Positions 1 to 7,336 of a DNA stretch of 33,459 nt are shown piece after piece (the first letter of the stretch is position 1; each line of letters opens with the position of its first letter). Made by a program: the position numbers and the translations under genes. The stretch lies in assembly GCA_004552725.1 (NCBI GenBank), contig SFNM01000025.1:1-33459 (forward strand), in the 5' to 3' direction. The DNA comes from Bacteroidales bacterium (GTDB taxonomy: Bacteria; Bacteroidota; Bacteroidia; Bacteroidales; Muribaculaceae). Under the pieces are notes generated by a model. It worked only from the letters and a program-made list of their open reading frames with translations, ran no database searches and was not told the origin of the DNA.

Positions 1-173
1 CGTTTCTCCCAATTATCATCGCAAATGAAAAACGAGTCCATTTGCATTTTGTCGTAACCTACCGAGTCGCAGATTGCGTTTTTGAGGTCGAGGAAAGTTG
101 CCTGAGCATCAATTTCGATGACACGTTTGAAGTTGTCGGTGTCGTCAGAGACGATTCTAAACTTAAAAATCAT
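1..173 (-). CDS. pRiA4b ORF-3-like protein (partial, 3' end off the left edge)
   Basis: The minus strand opens with ATG at 171-173 and reads without a stop to the window edge, giving 57 residues that begin MIFKFRIVSDDTDNFKR. The continuation (EIDAQATFLDLKNAI, then a DSVGYDK-like stretch and FFICDDNWEK) is the typical start of the Bacteroidetes plasmid pRiA4b ORF-3-like family (PF07929, also called IS1096 passenger TnpR-like). That family has no established biochemical role. Despite the name, nothing here points to a plasmid or an insertion element. The gene runs in the same direction as susCD but is separated from it by a strong terminator, so it is a separate unit. The family assignment rests on recalled N-terminal similarity and is fairly secure. 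Confidence 0.8.
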   Translation of the reverse strand, partial: MIFKFRIVSDDTDNFKRVIEIDAQATFLDLKNAICDSVGYDKMQMDSFFICDDNWEK

Positions 174-305
174 ATATTAAGAGCGTAATATTATACTAAA
201 AATGGTGATTTGATAAACACTACGCGAAATAACAAAAGAGAAATCAATTGTGCAAACAATTTAGTAAAAAAAATTCAAAAAAAATGCAAATATGCTGAAA
301 GACAT

Positions 306-335
306 AAAAAAAGCGCCCCGTGGGGCGCTTTTTTT
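306..335 (-). terminator. Terminator of the susC-susD operon
   Basis: A perfect 9-bp stem AAGCGCCCC / GGGGCGCTT with a 2-nt loop lies at 311-330, flanked by an A-tract on one side and a T-tract on the other. It would work in either direction. It sits just past the susD stop codon on the minus strand and upstream of the pRiA4b-like gene. Confidence 0.9.
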
Positions 336-353
336 ATGTAAAGGAAGGTATTA

Positions 354-2093
354 TTACCAACCGAAGTTTTTGTTGAGGGTATATCCGGCACCGGTGTAGA
401 GGTCGATTTGGCTGGTGGGGATAGGATAGAGGTAGTACTTCTTGTCGAACTTACGGTTGTTGGTGTAAGCGCGCATGAAGCCTTCGCCGTCTACGATAGA
501 GGGTTGTTCGGGAGCGTTAGCAACGTAAGCACCGCGGAGCACGTCGGGGTGAGTGTTGCTGTCGAGTTTGTCGAGTTGGTGCCAGCGAACGAGGTCCCAG
601 TAGCGGATCCAGTTGTCGAACATGAGTTCGCAACGACGGCAGCGACGGATTTCCCACAAGAGGCTGGAAACGCCGTGGTTGTTAGCGGGGTCGTTGATAG
701 CGCTGAGTTCAGCAACGGTGCGAGTGGGGAGGTTAGCGCGGGTGAACAACTTGTTAACGGTGAGGTTGAGGTCAGCGTCGGTGAGGGTGCCGAGTTCAGC
801 CTTTGCTTCAGCATAGTTGAGCATCATCCAAGAGTTCCAGAAGATAGGAGCGCAGGTGTAGTTGTAAGCGGAGTTGGTACGATCGCCCACGGGGAGAGCT
901 TCGTTATCGTATTTGGCGATACCGAAACCTGAGGAAGAGGTCATACCTACGCAACCGGCGCGTTCCCATTCCATGCCTTTATAGTAGACATTGGGGTCGG
1001 TGATTTTGGAGAGACGGCCATCGCGCACAGCCAAGAGGTTGGCGATGCTGAGGCCACCGTTTTCGGGTACACCAACGAGGGTGTTGTCGCAAGTGGTGAG
1101 AGCTTCGGGCAGACCATCAGAGAAGAGGAATGCACGGAAAGCGTCGAGCGACATACCGCTGGTTGTGGTGGAGGAAGCGGTGTAGGAGATGGTGGAGTGA
1201 CGACCGTTAACGGAGTCGTAGCGGCGACCGAAGATGATTTCGGGGTTGGAGTTGAAGGCGGGAATGCCGAGGGATTCGCTGCCTGACCAAGTGGAGTTGT
1301 AAACGGCTTGGTAGTCGTTGGCGTTGAAGCCGTAGCTGTTTACGAGTTCCAGAGAAACGTTAGCACATTCTTGGAGGAACTTTTTGGCGCGTTCTTCGTT
1401 GGGAGCAATGCCGTTTTCAGCAACGGTGCGATAGCGGCAGAAGGTGCCTTCGTAGAGGCAAACTTCACTCTTGATAGCGCGAGCGAGGTCCTTGCTCCAT
1501 GCGATAATGTTCTTGGAAGTAGATATGCCGGCGATAGCGTAGTTGATGTCTTGGAGCACGGAGTCCATCACGATGTCGCGATTGGTGCGTTCAGCGTAGA
1601 GGGCTTCGGGATCACCCGGGTCAACTTGGTGAGAGAACCAGCAAACGTCGCCGAACATACGCACGAGTTTGTAGTATTCGTAAGCGCGGATGAGTTTGGC
1701 GATACCTTCGTAGTTGATACGATCGGCTTTGGAGAGGTCGGCGGATTGCACACCATCGATGATGATGTTGGCACCACGCACGATGTCGTAGTCATATTCG
1801 CCTACGGTAGCGGTTTCGGTGGGATAAGCCCAGTCGGCGAAGGAAGAACCAACTTGGTCATCGCTGAGGGTTTTGAAGAGCGACCAGCCGTAGCCCGAGC
1901 CCGATCCATAGCCGGGTTGGAGTTCGTCTTGGTAGCGGTCCACTTGGAGTTGGCAGTTGGAGGGGTTGCTCCAATAAGCCGGGTTGTTGACAATAGAGGT
2001 CAACGGGTAGCGGTTATCATCGAGGAAGTCGTTGCAACCGGTGAGGGCTGCGCCGGCAGTGGCGATGAGCGCTAATGCAAATATTTTTTTCAT
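354..2093 (-). CDS. susD: SusD/RagB family nutrient-binding outer-membrane lipoprotein
   Basis: This 579-aa protein is the surface lipoprotein lid that works with the SusC-type transporter to capture a glycan or peptide ligand. The N-terminus is a lipoprotein signal: two lysines, a hydrophobic run, then the lipobox LTGC with the lipidated cysteine at residue 20. Next comes the SusD-like helical core (NRYPLTSIVNN and a YYKLVRMFGDV-type TPR segment). The last residues (YLYPIPTSQI and then LNKNFGW) are the family's usual C-terminal signature. The start lies 15 bases after the susC stop, so the two are one transcript. No glycoside hydrolase, sulfatase or protease with an obvious link is adjacent, so the substrate cannot be predicted. 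SusD homologs are very divergent, and the symbol denotes the family rather than starch specificity. Confidence 0.95.
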   Translation of the reverse strand: MKKIFALALIATAGAALTGCNDFLDDNRYPLTSIVNNPAYWSNPSNCQLQVDRYQDELQPGYGSGSGYGWSLFKTLSDDQVGSSFADWAYPTETATVGEYDYDIVRGANIIIDGVQSADLSKADRINYEGIAKLIRAYEYYKLVRMFGDVCWFSHQVDPGDPEALYAERTNRDIVMDSVLQDINYAIAGISTSKNIIAWSKDLARAIKSEVCLYEGTFCRYRTVAENGIAPNEERAKKFLQECANVSLELVNSYGFNANDYQAVYNSTWSGSESLGIPAFNSNPEIIFGRRYDSVNGRHSTISYTASSTTTSGMSLDAFRAFLFSDGLPEALTTCDNTLVGVPENGGLSIANLLAVRDGRLSKITDPNVYYKGMEWERAGCVGMTSSSGFGIAKYDNEALPVGDRTNSAYNYTCAPIFWNSWMMLNYAEAKAELGTLTDADLNLTVNKLFTRANLPTRTVAELSAINDPANNHGVSSLLWEIRRCRRCELMFDNWIRYWDLVRWHQLDKLDSNTHPDVLRGAYVANAPEQPSIVDGEGFMRAYTNNRKFDKKYYLYPIPTSQIDLYTGAGYTLNKNFGW

Positions 2094-2108
2094 AATTGGA
2101 TGCTAATA

Positions 2109-5100
2109 TTAGAATGTTACTTGCAGACCTACGGAGTAAGTACGGTTGATAGGAGTGGTACGGCCGAAGTAACCGTTGCCGGACATTGCCGATTCAGTGC
2201 CGGAACCACCGGTGGTAACTTCGGGGTCAAGAGGATAGTCGCTCATACCATTGTAGAGGAGGAACAGGTTGTCAGCGCTGAAGTATACACGAGCCTTTTG
2301 GATGAGAGCCTTTTGGGTGAGGGCTTGAGGCAGGGTGTAGCCAACGGTAACGGCTTTCAGACGGAGGTAAGCCATGTTCATCAAGTAGCGCGATTGGGGA
2401 TAGAAGTTGTAGCGACCTGCGTTGATACCGCTGAGACGGCCTTGGCCACCTGCGCCGGGATAGAGGCGAGGATATTTGTTGTTTTGGTCAACGAGGATTT
2501 CGCCGGTGAAGCGTTCGTTTTCAACGTCGAGCACTTGTTTGTTGTACGACATCATGTTGGAGTAGATGGCGTCCGTGCCGCGAGCGAAGGGAACAACGAA
2601 AGCGGAGGTCATCCACATATCGCGTTTGCCCACGCCTTGGAAGAAGAGGTCGAGGTCGAAGCCTTTCCAAGCAGCGCCCAGGCGGAAGGAGTATTCGTAG
2701 CGGGGTTGGGTGTTACCGATCTTCACGAGGTCACCGTGGTTGCGTTGGGTGCCGATGGGGATGAGTTTGCCGTCGGCATCGGTCATATTGGGATCACCGA
2801 AGTTGATCTTGCCGTCGCCGTTTTGGTCAACGAACATGATGTCACCTTTACCATAGTGGAAGGAGCCGGATTCGAGAGCGGTTTGGTCGAGTTTGGTGGT
2901 ACCGTCGGCGTTGAGGTCAGCGTCGTCGAAGTAGCGGTCGGTTTCGAAGCCCCAGATGTCGCCGTAGTATTCACCTTCGGTGAAGTTGGATTGGCCGGGA
3001 GTCCAAGAGTAGAGTTTGCCGGTGTCGTTGCGCCATTCTACGATTTTGGTTTTGGCGTCAGCGAGGGTAGCGGTAGCGTATACGTCAACGTCGCCGAAGC
3101 GGTGGTTCCAGCTCAGAGAGAGTTCCCAACCGTTGGTGCGGAGCTTACCGTTGTTGCCGTAAGGAGCGGTGGTACCGAGGGTGGAGGGGAGGTCAGCGCC
3201 CGGGCCGAGCATGTCGGCAGTGGTGCGAGAGAACCAGTCGAAGCTACCGTTAACTTCGCCGTTGAGGATACCGAAGTCCAAACCTACGTCGAAGGTGGTA
3301 ACGCGTTCCCAAGTAAGGGTGTTGGAAACCAAGGTAGGCATACCGGAGTATTTGATGCCGGCGTTAGCAGCGGTGAGCCAAGAACCGGTGTACGGGCCGT
3401 TAACAACGGAGATGAATTTGTTGGAGCCGATGGCTTCGTTACCGATCGAACCGTAAGAAGCGCGGAGTTTTGCGTTGCTTACATATTGTTTGAGGGGTTC
3501 GAAGTAAGCTTCTTCAGAGAAGCGATAGCCAACAGAACCGGAGGGGAAGAATGCCCATTGGTCGTTAGCGGGGAAGCGGCTGGAACCGTCGAAGCGGCCA
3601 TTGAGTTCCAACAGATAGATGCCCTTATAGTCGAGGTTGACACGACCGAAGAAACCGGCGGTAGCGCGGTGGGTGATGGTGTTGGAGATGGTGTAGCCAG
3701 TGCCGTCAGCGCCACCGGTGGTGAGGCCGAGGTAGGGTTGGTCAACGTTAAGGAGTTCGTCGCGTTTAGCGTAGAGGTAGTTGTAGTCTTCTTGTTCAGC
3801 GGTAGCACCGGCCATCACTTTGAAGTTGAGGTCGTTGAAGGCGGTTTCGTAAGTACCGTAAACATTCATGGTCCACATGTCGTCCTTGGTGTTGGTTTGA
3901 CGAGCGTCAGCCCAAGAAACGGGAACGATGTAGTCGGGTTCAGCGATGCTACCCCAAGAGTTGTAACCGTAGACGGGCATGTAAGCGGAGGTGTTCAGGA
4001 GGTTTTGCACGTCGTAGGTGAAGTCACCATGGAGGGTGAAGCCTTTGAACAGAGTAGCGTCCATGAAGGCGGTGATACGAGTTTGGGTGCAAGAATCCTT
4101 GGTGGTACCGGCTTGTTTGCGGTAAGCGATATCATTGCGGTAGTCAACGATTTGGCCTTCGTCGTCGAGGCTATAACCGTAAGGGCCAAAGTACGAACCC
4201 CAGCGCCACATATAGAGATAGTCACCACGAACGTTGTAGGGAGCGGTGTAATCTTTTTCAGTGAAGCTGAAGCGAACGCCTGCTTTCAACCAATCAAATA
4301 CTTGGGTGGTGATGTTGGCAACGGCATTGTAACGACGCATGTTGGCGGGGTTGAATTCCATGATGTCTTCTTTTTGGCTATAACCGAAAGACAGACGGTA
4401 GGAAGTTTTGCCGCTAACACCTTCCAACGAAACGTTGTGTTGGTTCGAAGGAGCTGCATTGTTGAACATAATACCTGCTACATCCCAGTCGGCATAATAA
4501 AGAGCGGTGCCGTTGGGGAGAATCTTGTAGTCACCAACGTGTTGGTCGTCTTGATAGGGAACCATTTCGCGATAGCCGGCGCGGCCGCCATTTTCGCGAG
4601 CCCATTGTTGGGCGAGGGGCATCATAACCCAGGGGTCCATACCGAAGAGGCCAAGCTCGCCGCCGGAAGCCAAGTTACCTTCAGTCAAAGCATAAATTTG
4701 GCTATAAACGTCGGGATACTCGGGGAGGGTGGTTGCTTGTGACCAGCCGAAGTTGTTAGTGTAATTAACGGTAACGCGGTCCTTGTTGGGGCTCTTGGTG
4801 GTGATCAAAACAACACCGAAAGCAGCGCGGCTACCATAAATCGAAGATGAAGAAGCGTCTTTCAATACGGAGATATCAGCGATATCGTTGGGGTTGATGA
4901 AAGAAAGGTCTTCAACTACCACACCGTCAACAACGATGAGGGGCTTGGAAGTTTGGCCGTTAGAAAGAGTACCTGTACCACGGATTTTGATCGAGGGGGT
5001 ACCATTGATATCACCATTGGAGTTGGTGATGGTAAGGCCGGGGACAGCACCTTGCAGAGCTTTGGTTACGTCGGTGGTGGAACGGCTGTCCATCACACGA

Positions 5101-5516
5101 GCAACGTCGACAGTAGCAACGGCGCCGGTGAGGTTAGCACGTTTTTGTGTACCATAACCAACGACTACGAGTTGGTCGAGCATTTCGGTGGAAGGAGTGA
5201 GAGCCACTTGCATGCCTTGTTGGGCTGCTACTTCCACTGTTTTGTAACCAACGTAGCTAATACGTAAAGTGGTGCCGGGAGCAACACGCAAAGCGAACTT
5301 ACCGTCATAGTCGGTAGCTGCCGCATTTGTTGAGACACCTTTTTGAACAACACTTGCACCGATAACGGGCTCGCCGTTTTCATCAATGACAGTACCATTG
5401 ATGGTAACGACTGATTGACCTTGCTGCTGTGGTTCGGGAGCGGCGTAGGCGGCAAAAGAGCCGGTCAACGGCATCCCGCAGGCCAGAAGCAGAGTCGCAA
5501 ACAGATGTTTTCTCAT
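2109..5516 (-). CDS. susC: SusC/RagA family TonB-dependent outer-membrane transporter
   Basis: This 1135-aa protein imports SusD-captured ligand across the outer membrane using TonB energy. Residues 1-26 form a signal peptide (MRKHLFATLL...). Residues about 37-108 are a CarboxypepD_reg-like beta-sandwich (GTVIDENGEPVIGASV, then the SYVGYKT strand). The SusC-typical LVVVGYGTQKR precedes a plug domain at about 128-240 (LIVVDGVVVEDL, DASSSSIYGSRAAFGVV), and a long beta-barrel follows. The reading frame extends 25 codons upstream of the chosen ATG, but that extension would bury the signal peptide, so I start at 5516. There is no N-terminal STN domain, so a direct anti-sigma/ECF partner is not indicated. 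Regulation is not visible: no HTCS, SusR-like or sigma/anti-sigma gene is present in the window. Confidence 0.95.
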   Translation of the reverse strand: MRKHLFATLLLACGMPLTGSFAAYAAPEPQQQGQSVVTINGTVIDENGEPVIGASVVQKGVSTNAAATDYDGKFALRVAPGTTLRISYVGYKTVEVAAQQGMQVALTPSTEMLDQLVVVGYGTQKRANLTGAVATVDVARVMDSRSTTDVTKALQGAVPGLTITNSNGDINGTPSIKIRGTGTLSNGQTSKPLIVVDGVVVEDLSFINPNDIADISVLKDASSSSIYGSRAAFGVVLITTKSPNKDRVTVNYTNNFGWSQATTLPEYPDVYSQIYALTEGNLASGGELGLFGMDPWVMMPLAQQWARENGGRAGYREMVPYQDDQHVGDYKILPNGTALYYADWDVAGIMFNNAAPSNQHNVSLEGVSGKTSYRLSFGYSQKEDIMEFNPANMRRYNAVANITTQVFDWLKAGVRFSFTEKDYTAPYNVRGDYLYMWRWGSYFGPYGYSLDDEGQIVDYRNDIAYRKQAGTTKDSCTQTRITAFMDATLFKGFTLHGDFTYDVQNLLNTSAYMPVYGYNSWGSIAEPDYIVPVSWADARQTNTKDDMWTMNVYGTYETAFNDLNFKVMAGATAEQEDYNYLYAKRDELLNVDQPYLGLTTGGADGTGYTISNTITHRATAGFFGRVNLDYKGIYLLELNGRFDGSSRFPANDQWAFFPSGSVGYRFSEEAYFEPLKQYVSNAKLRASYGSIGNEAIGSNKFISVVNGPYTGSWLTAANAGIKYSGMPTLVSNTLTWERVTTFDVGLDFGILNGEVNGSFDWFSRTTADMLGPGADLPSTLGTTAPYGNNGKLRTNGWELSLSWNHRFGDVDVYATATLADAKTKIVEWRNDTGKLYSWTPGQSNFTEGEYYGDIWGFETDRYFDDADLNADGTTKLDQTALESGSFHYGKGDIMFVDQNGDGKINFGDPNMTDADGKLIPIGTQRNHGDLVKIGNTQPRYEYSFRLGAAWKGFDLDLFFQGVGKRDMWMTSAFVVPFARGTDAIYSNMMSYNKQVLDVENERFTGEILVDQNNKYPRLYPGAGGQGRLSGINAGRYNFYPQSRYLMNMAYLRLKAVTVGYTLPQALTQKALIQKARVYFSADNLFLLYNGMSDYPLDPEVTTGGSGTESAMSGNGYFGRTTPINRTYSVGLQVTF

Positions 5517-5932
5517 AAAATTTAGTAAAGAGGGTTGGTAAATACCTACTCGCAGCCAACAGTTACAGCCTGTTACGGCTTTGGCCATCACTTACTCATA
5601 GGCGCTAATTATTTAGTTAATTGTTTATTATACAAACAGTTTTGTTAAAAAATGTAGGCGTTTTAAATGGTTGTTTATAGAAATTTAGGGTTAGTGATAA
5701 GGAAAAATTCGCTTTCACGGCTCAAAATTAAGAAATCTTTTTGAAAGCGCAAAAGGTTTTAACAGTATTTAACTATATGCTTTGCAACATATTTTTGCAA
5801 TGAGGGGGTAAGAGGGTCGGGGAACTAGTTAATAGGGCATAAGCGTTAAGGATGCTTAAATCGCTGCGTGGAATTAAACTTTGGCACCGTCTGGGGGTCT
5901 GAAATGATGAAAATCGAAAAAAAATGACCATT
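5517..5932. other. Divergent intergenic region between susC and the LTxxQ gene
   Basis: I see no gene in these roughly 415 bases. On the susC side there is a leader hairpin at 5554-5580 (AGCC-AACAG paired with CTGTT-GGCT, with a 2-nt bulge). Also visible are a short inverted repeat ACAAA-cagt-TTTGT at 5632-5645 that could be an operator, and a 7-bp arm pair CGCTTTC (5710-5716) / GAAAGCG (5743-5749). I found no clean TAnnTTTG promoter for susC. For the rightward gene the only full match is at 5790-5797, with a near match AAACTTTG at 5876-5883. The functional roles are inference. Confidence 0.4.
5790..5797 (+). promoter_or_regulatory. Possible -7 box upstream of the LTxxQ gene
   Basis: TATTTTTG matches TAnnTTTG, but no clear -33 TTTG is present at the right distance. 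It would give an unusually long 5' leader of about 130 bases. The alternative AAACTTTG at 5876-5883 deviates in the first base but would give a more normal leader. Confidence 0.3.
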
Positions 5933-6403
5933 ATGAAACATTTCATTCTCCTCGCAGCAATGGGCATCGCTGCTCTCTCCACCTCCGCCCAACAACAATG
6001 CCAACAGCAATGCCAAAGTACTTGCTGCGACAGCACCATCTGCCACCAACGTCCCGCTCGCCAAATAGCTATGGACCCCTTCACCGGCATTGACCTCACT
6101 CCGGAGCAACGCGCCGCTGTCGACTCGCTCCGTGTAAACCAGCGCCAATCGCGCCGACAAATACAAGAACAGGCTCGTCGCGAGTATCTCCAACGTATGA
6201 AAGAAATCCTCACTCCGGAACAATACGTCCAATTCCTCGAAAACCAGGCCGTCAACGGCGGTATGCGTCAGATGGGGCATAACCGACGCCTGCGTCAACC
6301 CGGCACACCTATGCGCGACTCAATTCCCGCCAACGGGCATCGTCGTATGCATCGATACAACCGCGGCCAACTCCAACAACAGCAAACTACCCAACAAAAA
6401 TAA
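5933..6403 (+). CDS. Exported Cys-rich LTxxQ (Spy/CpxP-like) protein
   Basis: This 156-aa protein probably acts in the periplasm. It starts with a signal peptide (MKHFILLAAMGIAALSTSAQ). A Gln/Cys-rich segment follows immediately, with cysteines at residues 23, 27, 31, 32 and 37. Two LTPEQ motifs (residues 55-59 and 93-97) flank an Arg/Gln-rich helix, as in Spy/CpxP-type proteins that bind misfolded or metal-exposed proteins. The C-terminus is basic and Gln-rich. An in-frame ATG three codons upstream (5924) is an alternative start; I prefer 5933 because it gives a standard signal peptide. The gene stands alone, with its own terminator. The LTxxQ family is clear, but a chaperone role is inferred, and the Cys cluster is not part of the classical Spy fold. 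Confidence 0.75.
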   Translation: MKHFILLAAMGIAALSTSAQQQCQQQCQSTCCDSTICHQRPARQIAMDPFTGIDLTPEQRAAVDSLRVNQRQSRRQIQEQARREYLQRMKEILTPEQYVQFLENQAVNGGMRQMGHNRRLRQPGTPMRDSIPANGHRRMHRYNRGQLQQQQTTQQK

Positions 6404-6430
6404 TCATTCTCCACTCTCCATCTCCTCAAG

Positions 6431-6457
6431 CACCGCCCCAAATGCGGTGTTTTTTTT
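6431..6457 (+). terminator. Terminator after the LTxxQ gene
   Basis: A 6-bp stem CACCGC / GCGGTG at 6431-6449 is followed directly by eight T residues. Confidence 0.85.
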
Positions 6458-6475
6458 GCGTATATCAGTGTGAGA

Positions 6476-6507
6476 TTTGCTAAAGTGATCGATTTTTCGT
6501 AACTTTG
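6476..6507 (+). promoter_or_regulatory. Bacteroidetes promoter of the PHP phosphatase gene
   Basis: A -33 TTTG at 6476-6479 and a -7 TAACTTTG at 6500-6507 are separated by 20 bases, which fits the Bacteroides sigma-ABfr consensus. The start codon at 6532 lies 24 bases downstream. This rules out the longer TTG-started reading frame that begins inside the promoter. Confidence 0.85.
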
Positions 6508-6531
6508 CAGTGGAAAAACTATAACATTGAT

Positions 6532-7266
6532 ATGTTTAACTTCTTTAGCAAGAAATCCACTCCGGAACCACTATTTGTAAGCACCGACATCCACTGCCAC
6601 GTGCTACCGGGCATTGATGACGGCTCGCCCAACGTGGCCAAATCCGTGGAATTAGTCAAAGGAATGTGCCAATGGGGCATCCGGCGCATCATCGCTTCAC
6701 CGCACGTGACTTACGGCACTTTTCCCAACACGCCCGACACCGTGGCTCCCGCGCGCGAAGCCCTTCAAGCAGAATTGAAAGCCAATAATATAGATGTGGA
6801 ACTCAGCAATAGCGCTGAGTATCGCATCGATGACCTTTTTGCCGAACAACTCGACAAAGGCATCGTGATGCCTCTACCGGGCAATTTCCTTTTGATTGAA
6901 AACTCATTTATCCAAGAGCCCTGGAACCTCGATAATTTGGTTTTCGAACTTCAAGTGAAAGGCTATCGTCCGATTTTGGCTCACCCCGAGCGCTATGCTT
7001 ATTATTATGGTCATAAGCGCCGTTATAAAGCCTTGCACGACGCCGGTCTGATGTTCCAAATCAATTTTTTGAGTTTGGCCGGCCATTATGGGCGCAACGA
7101 GAAACATTTTGCCGAATACCTCATTGAGCAAGGATTTGTGGACTTTGTGGGCACCGATTTGCATCGCTCCAGCCACATTGAAGCCATCAATGCCTACTTG
7201 TGTTCGAAGGATTACAAACGCCACCGCACCGCCCTCGACGGTAAGGTGCTCAACGACCGCCTGTAA
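6532..7266 (+). CDS. PHP-domain protein-tyrosine phosphatase, CpsB/YwqE family
   Basis: This 244-aa metal-dependent phosphatase belongs to the family that dephosphorylates BY-kinases (Wzc/CpsD-like) controlling capsule or exopolysaccharide chain length. The expected metal-site residues of the PHP fold are visible: D19-x-H21-x-H23 (TDIHCHVLPGIDDG), H58 in ASPHVTYG, E97 in SAEYRID, H151 in AHPERY, and D209-x-H211 in TDLHRS. The length matches the family. The start is fixed by the upstream promoter. No tyrosine kinase or polysaccharide cluster is adjacent; the only related gene here is the priming sugar transferase 23 kb away. It is monocistronic, ending at a convergent terminator. The fold and catalytic class are confident; the physiological substrate is inferred. 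Confidence 0.9.
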   Translation: MFNFFSKKSTPEPLFVSTDIHCHVLPGIDDGSPNVAKSVELVKGMCQWGIRRIIASPHVTYGTFPNTPDTVAPAREALQAELKANNIDVELSNSAEYRIDDLFAEQLDKGIVMPLPGNFLLIENSFIQEPWNLDNLVFELQVKGYRPILAHPERYAYYYGHKRRYKALHDAGLMFQINFLSLAGHYGRNEKHFAEYLIEQGFVDFVGTDLHRSSHIEAINAYLCSKDYKRHRTALDGKVLNDRL

Positions 7267-7282
7267 TAATACACATTATTAT

Positions 7283-7324
7283 ATAATATAGCCCCACATG
7301 GTCTTCCATGCGGGGCTATATTAT
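7283..7324. terminator. Bidirectional terminator between convergent genes
   Basis: 19-bp arms at 7283-7301 and 7306-7324 pair with a single mismatch around a 4-nt TCTT loop. The stem has a GGGGC core and A/T-rich ends, so it can terminate both the phosphatase gene and the leftward protease gene. Confidence 0.9.
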
Positions 7325-7336
7325 TATGGTAGAGAA

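Noticed and set aside
2100..4742. 880-codon open frame on the plus strand opposite susC
   Set aside because: Its codon pattern mirrors the susC frame; the low-complexity Val/Glu/Gly-rich product has no signal, motif or promoter. susC is far better supported.
5773..6298. Two leftward frames opposite the LTxxQ gene
   Set aside because: They overlap the signal peptide and LTxxQ region of a convincing exported protein and have no own promoter or family features.
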